Shown here: positions 22,691-35,700 of the stretch, piece after piece
Layout of the letters: each line of letters begins with the position of its first letter
Numbering within the stretch: the stretch's first letter is position 1
NCBI GenBank assembly: GCA_026874595.1
Contig: CM049310.1
Coordinates: 65,984,056-66,048,055, forward strand
Direction: 5' to 3'
From: Sipunculus nudus
Lineage: Eukaryota; Annelida; Sipuncula; Golfingiida; Sipunculidae
DNA: 64,000 nt
Notes under the pieces: generated by a model
Databases searched by the model: none
The model's input: only the letters and a program-made list of their open reading frames with translations
Told to the model about the DNA's origin: nothing
Made by a program: the position numbers and the translations under genes

Positions 22691-24110
22691 CAAACAGACA
22701 GACAGACAAACTAGATGACCATAGGTCGAACGCTTGCCGGAAATCGGAAGTGAAACACAGACGGACAGACAGAACATATTGTCGGTTTTCTATTAATGGA
22801 ATGACTCTCATGGACATTGCTGAGAATATGTGGCCCGTAGAATGACATATGAGACAAGAGAACAGGCAAGCAGACAAAGCTGACAACAAAAGATGAACAG
22901 ACAGACATACTGACTTTGTGAGACAAGATTGACACCAGATGACATAACCTGGTGATTGAGAAGATTCAAAGGAAGAAAATGAGTTATAATTTATGTAATT
23001 TAGATTTATCGTTTTGGAGGTATGGCGAATTAATGATATACTTGGGAGGCTCGACTGTAGCGCCTTCTAGCAGACATATTCCGAAGACGACAAATGCGTT
23101 TCGTATTATTAGTGTATGACATGAGATGTCCCAGTTTCAAAAGGATTCCGTCAAAGCTGTGGCCTGTAGAATGCTATATGTAAGGCTTAAGAACCAGCAA
23201 GCAGGCGACTTTGAGGATAACGGACAAACAGATGGACACAATGACAAAGTGACAGAAGATTGATACCATATGCCTTAATCAGGTTATGGAGAAGACTCAA
23301 AGGAAGAAAATAAGCTATAGTTTATGTAACTGAGGCTTTTGGTGTAGAGATATGGCCAATACAACGGTATGTGTGTGAGGGTCGTGTGCAGCGCCCACTA
23401 GTGGCCATATCAGGAAAATGAAAAATTTATTTCTAGAAATTTGTGTAAGACATAAGATGTAATAGTTTCAAAAGGATTCTGTCAAAACTGTGGCATATAG
23501 AATGCTATATGTGAGACGCAAGAGCCAACAAGCAGGCGAATTTGAGGACAACTGACAAACAGACGAAAACACTGACAAAGTGACTCAAGATTGAGTCCAG
23601 ATGTCTACTCCAGGTTATGGAGAAGACTCAAAGGAAGAAAAAAGCTACAGTTTATGTAACTGAGGTTTATAGTTTTGGAGATATTGCCAAAGCATGATAT
23701 GTTGGGAGAGGTTCGAGTTCAGCGCCCCCTAGCGGCCATATCCGGAAAATGAAAAATTGGTTTCGAGATATTAGTGTAAGACTTAAGATGTTATAGTTTC
23801 AAAAGGATTCTTTCAAAACTGTGGCCTGTAGAATGCTATATGTGAGACGCAAGAGCAAGCAGGCGACTTTGAGGACAACTGACAAACACACAGACACACT
23901 GACAAAGTGTCACAAAAGTGTGACCAGATGACTACACTAGGTTATGGAGAAGACTCAGAGGAAGAAAATAAGCTATAGTTTATGTAATTGAGGCTTATTA
24001 TTTTGGAGATATGGCCAAAATATATGTTCGGGAGGTTCGCATATAGCGCCCCCTAGCGGCCCTATTCAAAAAATGAAAAAACAATTTCGAGATACTAGTG
24101 TAGGACTTAT
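22690..24110 (+). repeat. Family B ~330-bp tandem array (four to five units)
   Basis: Successive AGCGCC anchors lie at about 23,059, 23,390, 23,721 and 24,046 (spacing 326-331 bp). Each unit contains 'gtggcctgtagaatgctatatg', 'ctgacaaacagac', 'tatggagaagactca-aggaagaaaa', 'agcgccccctagcggccatatccgg' and 'tttcgagatattagtgtaagac'. The block is the inverted paralogue of 55.6-59.7 kb. Confidence 0.85.
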
Positions 24111-24780
24111 AATATGTCAGTTTCAAAAAGATTCCTGCAATAATGTGGCCTTTGGCGCAAGATGAATGAAATCTCGAAATATCTCTAATTACAAGAGATT
24201 TTACGAGATACTGCAAGACTTGTAATAAAATCTTGTAGTACTAGTTGAATGCTACCTGATGCAAAAAACTAGATCACTCTAGCTTTAAAACTGACAAAGT
24301 TAGAAAAATAAGACCCCTTATTTTTGAATATCATGACTTTTCCCCCAAAATTTGTAACCATGGTTACGGCAAATTTGAGTCAGCTACACACCAGATGACA
24401 GGCCTTGGAATGACTATTAAAATAAGCTATTGTTGAAGTAGATACGACTAATAGTCACAAAGATATGAAGAAAAAAACGTTTTGAGAAGTTTTGACGACC
24501 TTGACCTTGACCTTTGACCTATTTTAACCAAAAACAATAGGGCACCTAGAAATTATGTTTTTCATCATCCCTGTAAGTTTCAAGGTTATTGTGGCAAAAT
24601 TGTGGCCAGGAGAGTGCAGACAAACAAACAAACAGACAAGATGACCAGAGGTCACGCGCTTGCCGGAAATGGAAATGATACAGACAGATAGACAGAGAGT
24701 GCAAGTAGAAACAGTCATATGAATGAGAAACATTGTTGGGGCAGCAGAAACGGATAATATGTTTATTTATGCATGATGAC
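24111..24780 (+). repeat. Family D segment linking the B array to the satellite
   Basis: It has the 'tgcaaaaaactagatcactctagc' module, X-box-like GTAACCATGGTTAC at 24,354-24,367, a GACCTTGACCTTGACCTTTGACC stretch at about 24,497-24,519 (given here only as a motif run), 'aaaaacaatagggcacctagaa', and 'cacgcgcttgccggaaatgg'. The landmark CGGATAATATG at 24,751 begins the first higher-order block. Confidence 0.7.
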
Positions 24781-27700
24781 CTTTAACAGCTGCATATTTT
24801 TCTAGTGTAAAAGGGACCAAGTTCAAAATTTTTTCATGAAATCCCGTTAATCTCGTTTGACAAGAAGCAGTGAGACGTTTTCAGGTTTGTCATGTCAAGC
24901 TGGCCAAATGATATGAAATGCCGAAAACTAGACCTGTCTAGCTATAAAAGCCGCTGAGTTATAAGCATTTGCATGAAATCTCGTGTTTTCTCGTTTGACG
25001 GGAAATGGTGCGAGCTTTGGCGAGATTTCCAGTTTTGTCATGTCAGGTTTGTCAAATATTACAAAATGCCGGAAACGAGACCTGTCTAGCTGCAAAAGTC
25101 GCCGTGTTATCAGCATTTACGTGAAATCATGTTTTTTTCTCGCTTGACGAGATATAGTACGAGATTTGGCAAGACGAGCAGTTTTATTATGTCAAGACGG
25201 CCAAACGTTACGAAATGGCAAAAACTAGATCCGTCTAGCTGTAAAAGTCGCCGAGTTATAAGCATTTCCGTGTACTATTGTGTTTTCTCGTTTGACGAGA
25301 TATGGTGCAGGATTTGGCCAGTCTTGCAGGTTTGTCATGTCAAGCCGTCCAAATGTTAATGAATGCCAAAAACTAGACCTGTCTAGCCGTGAAAGTCGCC
25401 GACTTGTATGCATTTCTGTGAAATCTCGTTTTTCCACATTTGACCAGATATAGTGCGAGATTTCGCCAAGAATCGCAGTTTTACTATGTCAAGTTGGCCA
25501 AATGTTACCAAATGCCAAAAACTAGACCTGAGTAGCTGTAAAAGTCGCCTAGTTATAAGCATATTCATGATATCTCGTTTTTTTCTCGCTTGACGAGATA
25601 TGGTGCGAGATTTGGCCTGATTTCTTTTCTGGCGTGTCATGCTGGTCATATGTTATGAAATGCCGAAAACTAGACCTGTGTAGCTGTAAAAGTCGCCGAG
25701 TTATAAGCATTTCCGTGAAATCTCGTTTTTTCTCGTTTGACGATAAACCGAGGGAAATTTGATGAGACTTGCAATTGAATGACTTAGAACCAAGGGGAAG
25801 CAGCCTTTTGCAAAAAACTAGACCCTTGAAACATAAATATTAACCGAGATAGAAGCCAAAAACTGCATATTTTCAGATCGTCAAGTTAACCCACAAATTT
25901 GGTAACCATGGTAATGGCAGCAAAAAGCTACATGTGCGGAGGAATAAGCCAATGTTCCTAGTTTAAGATACAACAATAAAAATTGTGCCATGTTTAAATT
26001 TTTTTAGATATTGCAGAAAAATGATATGTTACAGTGTTTCAGGTACCGCGCCCCCTGGTGGCTATTTCCAAAAAATGAAAAACTGATTTCGAGATATTAA
26101 TAAATAACACAAAATATATCAATTTCAAAGCCATTGTTAAAAAAATGCAACCTGTAGGTCATATTTAATGAAATCTCGAAGACTCTCGTTTGACGAGAAA
26201 TGGTGCGAGATTTGGCGAGACTTTCAGTTTTATCATGTCAAGCTGCCTATAAGGTACATAATGACCAAAACCAGACGTCTGTAGCTTAAAAATTGACAAA
26301 GTTACAAAAAATGGTCGTGTTATTTCCAATTTCCATGATTTTTGCCCAAAAAATGTAACCATGGTAAAGGCAAATTTAAGTAAGCTACATGTCAAAAGAA
26401 AGGCCAGGTGATGACGAAAAAAATGAGTTATTGCAGGAGTGGATAAGCCGATTTATGGCAAAGTTATAGTGCAAAAACCGTTAACCATACCTGTCGTGAC
26501 CTTGGAGCAATGTTGACCAAAAACAATAGGGCACCTAGAAATCGGTTTGTCAATCAAGCCTGTAAGTTTCAAGTTGATTGATGCAAAAGTGTGGCCTGGA
26601 TAGTCGTGACAAACAAACAAACTAGACCTTCGTACCTGTAAAAATCGCCGAGTTAAAAGCATTTTGGTGAAATCTCGTGTTTTCTCGTTTGGCGAGATAT
26701 GGTGCGAGATTGCATGTGCCTGACTTGGAGTTCTGTCATGTCAAGCAGGTCATGTGGAACTAAATGCCGAAAACTAGACCTGTCTAGCTGTAGTTCCGTG
26801 AAATCTTGTGTTTTCTCGTTTGATGGGATACGGTGCGAGTTTTTGCCTGACATGCATGTCTGTCGTGTCAAGCTGGTCTAGTGGAACAAAATGCCGAAAA
26901 CCAGACGTGTCTATCTGTAAAACTCGCCAAGTTATAACCAATGACGTGAAATCTCATGTTTTCTCGTTTGACGAGATACGGTGCGACATTCGGCCTGACT
27001 TTCAGTTCTGTCATGTCCAGCAGGTCATGTGAAAGAAAATGCCGAAAACTAGACCTGTCTAGCGGTAAAACTCGCCGAGTTATCAGCATTTCCGTGAAAT
27101 CTCGTGTTTTCTCGTTTGACGAGATACGGTGCGACATTTGGCCTGACTTTCAGTTCTGTCATGTCCAGCAGGTCATGTGAAAGAAAATGCCGAAAACTAG
27201 ACCTGTCTAGCTTTAAAACTCGCCGAGTTATAAGCATTTCCGTGAAATCTCGTGTTTTCTCGTTTAACGAGATAGGGTGCGAGATTTGGCCTGACTTGCA
27301 TATCTGTCGTGTCAAGCTGGTCTAGTGGAACTAAATGCCGAAAACCAGACGTGTCTAGCTGTAAGACTGGCCCAGTTATAAGCATTTCCGTGAAATCCCG
27401 TGTTTTCTCGTTTGACGAGATACGGTGCAAGATTTGGCCTGTCTTGCAGCTCTGTCGTGTCAAGCTTGTTTGGTGGAACAAAATGCCGAAAACCAGACCT
27501 GTCTAGCTGTAAAAGTCGCCGAGTTATAAGCATTTCCGCGAAGTCTCGTTTTTTCTCGTTTGACGAGATATGGCGCGAGATTTGGCGTGACTTTCAGTTC
27601 TGTCATGTCAAGCTGGTCATGTGGAACAAAATGCCATAACTAGATCTGCCTAGCTTAAAAACTGACAAAGTTACAAAAAATGATTTTTGCCCAAAAAATG

Positions 27701-30120
27701 TAACCATGGTAACGGCAAATTTAAGTAAGCTACATGTCAAAAGAAAGGCCAGGTGATGACAAAAAAAATGAGCTATTGCAGAAGTGGATAAGCCTATTTA
27801 TGGCGAAGTTATAGTGCAAACACCGTTTACCATACCTGTTGTGACCTTGACCCTTGACCTTGGAGCAATGTTGACCAAAAACAATAGGGCACCTAGAAAT
27901 CCGTTTGTCAATCAAGCCTGTAAGTTTCAAGTTGATTGATGTAAAAGTCGCCGAGTTATAAGCATTTTTTGTGAAATCTCGTTTTTTCTCGTTTGACGAG
28001 ATACGGTGCGACATTTGGCCTGACTTTCAGTTCTGTCATGTCCAGCAGGTCATGTGAAAGAAAATGCCGAAAACTAGACCTGTCTAGCTTTAAAACTCGC
28101 CGAGTTATAAGCATTTCCGTGAAATCTCGTGTTTTCTCGTTTAACGAGATAGGGTGCGAGATTTGGCCTGACTTTCAGTTCTGTCGTGTCAAGCTGGTCA
28201 TGTGGAACAAAATGCCGAAAACTAGATCTGCCTAGCTTAAAAACTGACAAAGTTACAAAAAATGGTCGTGTTATTTCCAATTTCCATGATTGTTGCCCAA
28301 AATATGTAACCATGGTAACGGCAAATTTAAGTAAGCTACATGTCAAAAGAAAGGCCAGGTGATGACGAAAAAAATGAGCTATTGCAGAAGTGGATAAGCC
28401 TATTTATGGCGAAGTTATAGTGCAAAAACCGTTAACCATACCTGTCGTGACCTTGACCCTTGACCTTGGAGCAATGTTGACCAAAAACAATAGGGTTCCA
28501 GGGTGTTCGGTTGTCAATCAACCCTGTAAGGGTCATGTCGATTGCTGCAAAATTGTGGCCAGGAGAGCGCAGACAAACACACAAACAAGATGACCAGAGG
28601 TCACGCGCTTGCCGGAAATGGAAATGATACAGACAGATAGACAGAGAGTGCATGTAGAAACAGTCATATGAATGAGCAACATTGTGGGGGCAACAGAAAC
28701 GGATAATATGTTTATTTATGCATGCTGACCTTTAACAGCTGCATATCTTTCTAGTGTAAAAGGGACCAAGTTCAAAATTTTTTCATGAAATCCCGTTAAT
28801 CTCGTTTGACAAGAAGCAGTGAGACGTTTTCAGGTTTGTCATGTCAAGCTGGCCAAATGATATGAAATGCCGAAAACTAGACCTGTCTAGCTATAAAAGC
28901 TGCTGAGTTATAAGCATTTGCATGAAATCTCGTGTTTTCTCGTTTGACGGGAAATGTTGCGAGCTTTGGCGAGATTTCCAGTTTTGTCATGTCAGGTTTG
29001 TCAAATATTACAAAATGCCGGAAACTAGACCTGTCTAGCTGCAAAAGTGGCCGTGTTATCAGCATTTACGTGAAATCATGTTTTTTTTTCGCTTGACGAG
29101 ATATAGTACGAGATTTGGCAAGACGAGCAGTTTTATTATGTCAAGACGGCCAAACGTTACGAAATGGCGAAAACTAGATCCGTCTAGCTGTAAAAGTCGC
29201 CGAGTTATAAGCATTTCCGTGTACTCTCGTGTTTTCTCGTTTGACGAGATATGGTGCAGGATTTGGCCAGTCTTGTAGATTTGTCATATCAAACTCTCTA
29301 AATGTTATGAAATGGCGAAAACTACATCTGTCTAGCTGTAAAAGTCACCGAGTTATTAGCATTTCTTTGAAATCTCCTTTTTTATCGTGTGACGAGATAT
29401 GGTGCGAGATTTGGCCAGTCTTGCAGGTTTGTCATGTCAAGACGTCCAAATGTTAATGAATGCCAAAAACTAGACCTGTCTAGCCGTGAAAGTCGCCGAC
29501 TTATATGCATTTCTGTGAAATCTAGTTTTTCCACATTTGACCAGATATAGTACGAGATTTCGCCAAGTATCGCAGTTTTACTATGTCAAGTTGGCCAAAT
29601 GTTACCAAATGCAAATAACTAGACCTGAGTAGCTGTAAAAGTCGCCTAGTTATAAGCATTTCCATGATATCTCTTTTTTTTCTCACTTGACGAGATATGG
29701 TGCGAGATTTGGCCTGATTTCTTTTCTGGCGAGTCAAGCTTGTCATATGTTATGAAATGCCGGAAACTAGACCTGTGTAGCTGTAAAAGTCGCCAAGTTA
29801 TAAGCATTTCTGTGAAATCTCGTTTTTTCTTGTTTGACGATAAACCGAGCGAAATTTGACGAGACACTTGCATATCTGTCGTGTCAAGCTGGTCTAGTGG
29901 AACTAAATGCCGAAAACCAGACGTGTCTAGCTGTAAAACTGGCCCAGTTATAAGCATTTCCGTGAAATCCCGTGTTTTCTCGTTTGACGAGATACGGTGC
30001 GAGATTTGGCCTGTCTTGCAGCTCTGTCGTGTCAAGCTTGTTTGGTGGAACGAAATGCCGAAAACCAGACCTGTCTAGCTGTAAAAGTCGCCGAGTTATA
30101 AGCATTTCCGCGAAGTCTCG
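24780..30120 (+). repeat. 148-bp satellite, blocks 1 and 2
   Basis: Monomers carry the anchors TTCTCGTTTGACGAGATA, GTGCGAGATTTGGC, 'ctgtc-tgtcaagc', 'aaatgccgaaaactagacctgtctagctgtaaaa' and 'cgccgagttataagcatttccgtgaaatc'. The anchor spacing is about 148 bp, as at 26,964, 27,112, 27,260, 27,408 and 27,556. Monomers alternate with non-satellite linkers carrying GTAACCATGGTAAC, the TGACCTTGACCCTTGACC run and 'aaaacaatagggttcc'. Dyads CTAGACCTGTCTAG and TCTCG-TTTGA-CGAGA occur in each monomer. Frames of about 60-95 codons recur on both strands with the monomer and are not genes. Confidence 0.9.
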
Positions 30121-30125
30121 TTTTT

Positions 30126-32777
30126 AGCTCAGCTGACTAAAAGTCATCTGAGCTATAGTCGTGGTCCATTGTCCGTCGTCCGTCCGTCTGTCCGTCCGTC
30201 CGTCCGTCCGTCCGTCCGTCCGTCCGTCCGTAGATGTGGCACGTTTTGAAACCGTAAGACCTAGGAATCCAAAATTCAGCATAATGTTAGATGTCCCCAA
30301 GATCTCCTACCAAGCCGAAAACTGGGTCTTTGCAACTTCGTTCCTTTGAGAAATTAAGGAAAAACCTCAATTTTTTATTAAAAACCTATTTTCACACTTC
30401 AGGACTGTCTAATATCAAAACCACTCATCTGTTTTCCCTCATATTTACCATAAATATTCTTCTATGTAGTTCCTATGTACATGCCAGAAATTAAGTCAGT
30501 ATTATTTAATTTAAAAAAGTTATAGGCCCAAACGTAATGCATTTTGTAAAAAATCAGGAAAGATATTTGATCACTTAACACAAAACTTGTTAAAGCTATG
30601 GACTTTTTTTCAGTAATATAACTTTAATTTATCAAAATTAAATTGTATACCCAAAATTAGATCAAAATCTTTTAAATTTTTTAAAATATTAACAAAAATA
30701 AAAAATTGGTACCTTAAATTTTGCCCAACTTTGACCATGGCACGTTTTTTTACTGTAAGTACTGTGGATTTAATTTTCGCAGCATGTTTTTGTTAGCATT
30801 TTGTCTGTTAACACCAAAAATTTGAAACCAGTTGATCAAAAACTGTAGATTTTATTCAAGTTTTCAAGCACCATGTAACAAATTGTTTACATCAAGCTAG
30901 TGTTATGCAGTTTGCAAGAGCTTAGCTCCCCAGCTTCAGCTCTCAATTCCTAAAATTTGGCATACAATTAGATGTCTCCAAAATTCCCTACCATGCCAAG
31001 AATTTGGTCACTAGGACTTAATACCTTCGAGATATTAATGAAAAACTTCATTTTTCCATTAAAAACCCATTGTTACACTTCAAGACTGCCTAATATCAAA
31101 ACCACTGATGTGACTTTAATCATATATAATATACATATTTTTCTATACATTCTCTATGCATATGCCAGAAATGATGTCAGTATTGCGTAATTGTTTTAAG
31201 TTATGGGCCCAAACATAATGCACTATGTAAAAAATCAAGAAATATATTTACTCCCTTAACAAGGGGATTGCTGAAGCTAGAGTTTTTTTGCCAGGGATGT
31301 AACATTATTTAATCAAGATTCAATTGAATACCCCAAATTAGTCCTGAATTTTTCAAATTTTATATGTTATTAGTATAAATATAAAATTAGTACCTTAAAT
31401 TTTGCCCAACTTTGACCATGGCACATTTGTTTCCTGTGAGCACGGTTGATATAATTTTCATATCATGCACACAAGGATTTCAGCTTTTTAGTTTAGAAAG
31501 CTGAAAGAAATTGGCCAAAAATTGTAGCTTTTATTAATGTTTTTATGAGACCATGTCAGACCTTAACTCTCTCCAGCCCCTCTTGAGTGACCTGTATGTT
31601 GACCTTGTTGAACTTTCAGCAAATTATGCATGCTTGAGGCGAGCCATACACTGTTGCAGGTAGGCAGCTTATGGCCAGCCACAGTTGATCCAGGTGTCCA
31701 ACCCAACTCATCTAGTAGTTTTAACCAACAACATAACAATTAACAATAAATTAATAAATTTTTATTGTTTTTTAATATCAAATTAAAGAAAAATAAAAAA
31801 TAATTTGTTAGTTTATAATAACAGGAAATCAACTTGCAGTTACTGATGATAAAAGAATCTTGTATCAATGAATAGAATGTCACGTACTCCAAATAACACC
31901 ATGCAGTCACCTATGGTATTTTTCAGTTCAATTTTAATGATAAAAAAGTAAATCATATTATTCATTACTAATCATTAGGGATCATATGAAGGAAATTAAT
32001 GATAGACAAAGATGCAGTTGATATTATTAATCTAGATTCCTCCTGTGTCTAGTGTGTACATTGATGTGAAATTAGTCCAAAATGAATATATTACATTTTT
32101 TTTTTAATATAAATAAAAGCCATAAAACCAGGTACTTTTGATCATTATTTAAATGTGTGAATTTTGTATATTCTCGATTCTTAACATAATTGTTTGGTGA
32201 AAACTGAATAAATGCCAGTTATGGTGGGAAAACTTTGCAATTGTATTTAAATACGAATATGAATATGTACTCCATTATAAAATGTCTTGCATAAAGAATT
32301 GGAATTCAGGTAAAAATGAAAGTATATGAATACCAGTGCAAATACTTTCAAAATGTATTCATGAATGCATTCATGAATATATTCTTTAATATTATTTTAA
32401 TAATCATTTCAGTTATATTTCATTTTAAAAAATCATAAGATTCTCTTATTATTTTTAATAAAAATTATATTTGGGACAATATTTGTAATTTTTTTTTAAT
32501 AAATAGTTAAAACTCTTATATCATATGTTCTGCTTATAAGTTATATGGCCAAGTCAAAATCTGTGTGACAATAGTACTCCATTTGTTAATAAAATAAATG
32601 AAATCAATCCTCTTCCCTGTCTCCAAAGATAATATCATAATCATACATAAGCTAAACACCAACAGCTCATAATAAAGCTTATATTTATTACCACACCAAA
32701 CCAGCATATGCCTCATTCCTAAATCATATTTTTTAATTATATATAACAGCTGAGCGCCGTGACCCATAGGTCCCTTG
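30126..32777 (+). mobile_element. Family A element A3, complete, inserted in the satellite
   Basis: The head AGCTCAGCTGACT-AAA-AGTCATCTGAGCT follows T5 (30,121-30,125). A (GTCC)n run lies at about 30,178-30,231. The tail ACAGCTGAGCGCCGTG plus near-palindrome GACCCATAGGTC plus CCTTG ends at 32,777, followed by T3. The satellite stops at CGAAGTCTCG (30,120) and resumes at CTCGTTTGACG (32,781). Uninterrupted paralogues (for example near 36,870) have T6 between these, so total T count rises by two. The head motif GCTCAGCTG is inverted at the tail (CAGCTGAGC). There is an internal duplication (about 30,260 and 30,945) and no transposase frame. From family knowledge, these traits fit Helitron2/Helentron-derived HINEs. 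Confidence 0.75.
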
Positions 32778-35700
32778 TTTCTCGTTTGACGAGATATGGC
32801 GCGAGATTTGGCGTAACTTTCAGTTCTGTCGTGTCAAGCTGGTCATGTGGAACAAAATGCCGAAAACTAGATCTGCCTAACTTAAAAACTGACAAAGTTA
32901 CAAAAAAATGGTCGTGTTATTTCCAATTCCCATGATTTTTACCCAAAAAATGTAACCATGGTAACGGCAAATTTAAGTAAGCTACATATCAAAAGAAAGG
33001 CCAGGTGATGATGAAAAAAATGAGCTATTGCAGAAGTGGATAAGCCTATTTATGGCGAAGTTATAGTGCAAAAACAGTTAACCACACCAGTCGTGACCTT
33101 GACCCTTGACCTTGGAGCAATGTTGACCAAAAACAATAGGGTTCCAGGGTGTTCGGTTGTCAATCAACCCTGTAAGGGTCATGTCGATTGCTGCAAAATT
33201 GTGGCCAGGAGAGCGCAGACAAACACACAAATAAACAAAAAAACAAACAGACAAGATGACCAGAGGTCACGCGCTTGCCGGAAATGGAAATGATACAGAC
33301 AGATAGACAGAGAGTGCATGTAGAAACAGTCATATGAATGAGCAACATTGTCGGGGCAGCAGAAACGGATAATATGTTTATTTATGCATGCTGACCTTTA
33401 ACAGCTGCATATCTCTCTAGTGTAAAAGGGACCAAGTTCAAAATTTTTTCCTGAAATCCCGTTTATCTTGTTTGACAAGAAGCAGTGAGACGTTTTCAGG
33501 TTTGTCATGTCAAGCTGGCCAAATGATATGAAATGCCGAAAACCAGACCTGTCTAGCTATAAAAGCCGCTGAGTTATAAGCATTTGCATGAAATCTCGTG
33601 TTTTCTCGTTTGACGGGAAATGGTGCGAGCTTTGGCGAGATTTCCAGTTTTGTCATGTCAGGTTTGTCAAATATTACAAAATGCCGGAAACTAGACCTGT
33701 CTAGCTGCAAAAGTCGCCGTCTTATCAGCATTTACGTGAAATCATGTTTTTTTCTCGCTTGACGAGATATAGTACGAGATTTGGCAAGACGAGCAGTTTT
33801 ATTATGTCAAGACGGCCAAACGTTACGAAATGGCGAAAACTAGATCCGTCTAGCTGTAAAAGTCGCCGAGTTATAAGCATTTCCGTGTACTCTCGTGTTT
33901 TCTCGTGTGACGAGATATGGTGCAGGATTTGGCCAGTCTTGAAGATTTGTCATATCAAACTCTCTAAATGTTATGAAATGGTGAAAACTACATCTGTCTA
34001 GCTGTAAAAGTCGCCGAGTTATTAGCATTTCTGTGAAATCTCCTTTTTCATCGTTTGACGAGATATGGTGCGAAATTTGGCCAGTCTTGCAGGTTTGTCA
34101 TGTCAAGCCGTCCAAATGTTAATGAATGCCGAAAACTAGACCTGTCTAGCTGTAAAACTCGCCGAGTTATAAGCATTTCCGTGAAATCTCGTGTTTTCTC
34201 GTTTGACGAGATAGGGTGCGAGATTTGGCCTGACTTGCACATCTATCGTGTCAAGCTGGTCATGTGGAAGGAAATGCCGGAAACCAGACCTGTCTAGCTG
34301 TAAAAACTGGCCGAGTTATAAGCATTTCCGTGAAATTTCGTGTTTTCTCGTTTGACGAGATACGGTGCGAGATTTTGCCAGACTTGCATATCTGTCGTGT
34401 CAAGCTGGTCTAGTGGAACTAAATGCCGAAAACCACACGTGTCTAGCTGTAAAACTGGCCTAGTTATAAGCATTTCCGTGAAATCTCGTGTTTTCTCGTT
34501 TGACGAGATACGGTGCGAGATTTGGCCTGTCTTGCAGCTCTGTCGTGTCAAGCTTGTTTGGTGGAACGAAATGCCGAAAACCAGACTTGTCTAGCTGTAA
34601 AAGTCGCCGAGTTATAAGCATTTCCGCGAAGTCTCGTTTTTTCTCGTTTGACGAGATATGGCGCGAGATTTGGCGTGACTTTCAGTTCTGTCGTGTCAAG
34701 CTGGTCATGTGGAACAAAATGCCGAAAACTAGATCTGCCTAGCTTAAAAACTGACAAAGTTACAAAAAAATGGTCGTTTTATTTCCAATTTCCATGATTT
34801 TTGCCCAAAAAATGTAACCATGGTAACGGCAAATTTAAGTTAGCTACATATCAAAAGAAAGGCCAGGTGATGACGAAAAAAATGAGCTATTGCAGAAGTG
34901 GATAAGCCTATTTATGGCGAAGTTATAGAGCAAAAACCGTTAACCACACCTGTCGTGACCTTGACCCTTGACCTTGGAGCAATGTTGACCAAAAACAATA
35001 GGGTTCCAGGGTGTTCGGTTGTCAATCGTCCCTGTAAGGGTCATGTCGATTGCTGCAAAATTGTGGCCAGGAGAGCGCAGACAAACACACAAAAAAACAA
35101 AAAAACAAAAAAACAAAAAAACAAAAAAACAAACAGACAAATGGACATACGCAACTGACCAACATGCTTGCCGGAAATCTTCCGGCAAGCAACAAGATGA
35201 CCAGAGGTCACGCGCTTGCCGGAAATGGAAATGATACAGACAGATAGACAGAGAGTGCATGTAGAAACAGTCATATGAATGAGCAACATTGTGGGGGCAG
35301 CAGAAACGGATAATATGTTTATTTATGCATGCTGACCTTTAACAGCTGCATATCTTTCTAGTGTAAAAGGGACCAAGTTCAAAATTTTTTCATGAAATCC
35401 CGTTAATCTCGTTTGACAAGAAGCAGTGAGACGTTTTCAGGTTTGTCATGTCAAGCTGGCCAAATGATATGAAATGCCGAAAACTAGACCTGTCTAGCTA
35501 TAAAAGCCGCCGAGTTATAAGCATTTGCATGAAATCTCGTGTTTTCTCGTTTGACGGGAAATGGTGCGAGCTTTGGCGAGATTTCCAGTTTTGTCATGTC
35601 AGGTTTGTCAAATATTACAAAATGCCGGAAACTAGACCTGTCTAGCTGCAAAAGTTGCCGTGTTATCAGCATTTACGTGAAATCATGTTTTTTTCTCGCT

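Larger units (their letters stand above)
19241..26062 (-). promoter_or_regulatory. Cluster of CTCF-like motifs, minus orientation, in B/D repeats
   Basis: The best sites read on the minus strand: CCACCAGGGGGC at 19,247-19,258, at 22,117-22,128 and at 26,050-26,061 (the last within GCCACCAGGGGGCGCGG). TGGCCGCTAGGGGGCGCT occurs at about 23,721-23,738. Variants lie at 21,041, 21,372, 23,059, 23,390 and 24,046. These match or nearly match the core of the animal CTCF consensus as I know it (CCANNAGNNGGCGC). Binding is inference. The motif recurs with the ~330-bp unit. Confidence 0.45.

Noticed and set aside
22580-22935. Overlapping Cys/Val/Ser-rich frames on both strands
   Set aside because: They come from the CAAACAGACAGAC-type simple sequence in B/D repeats. 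The same frames reappear inverted at 59.5-59.9 kb.
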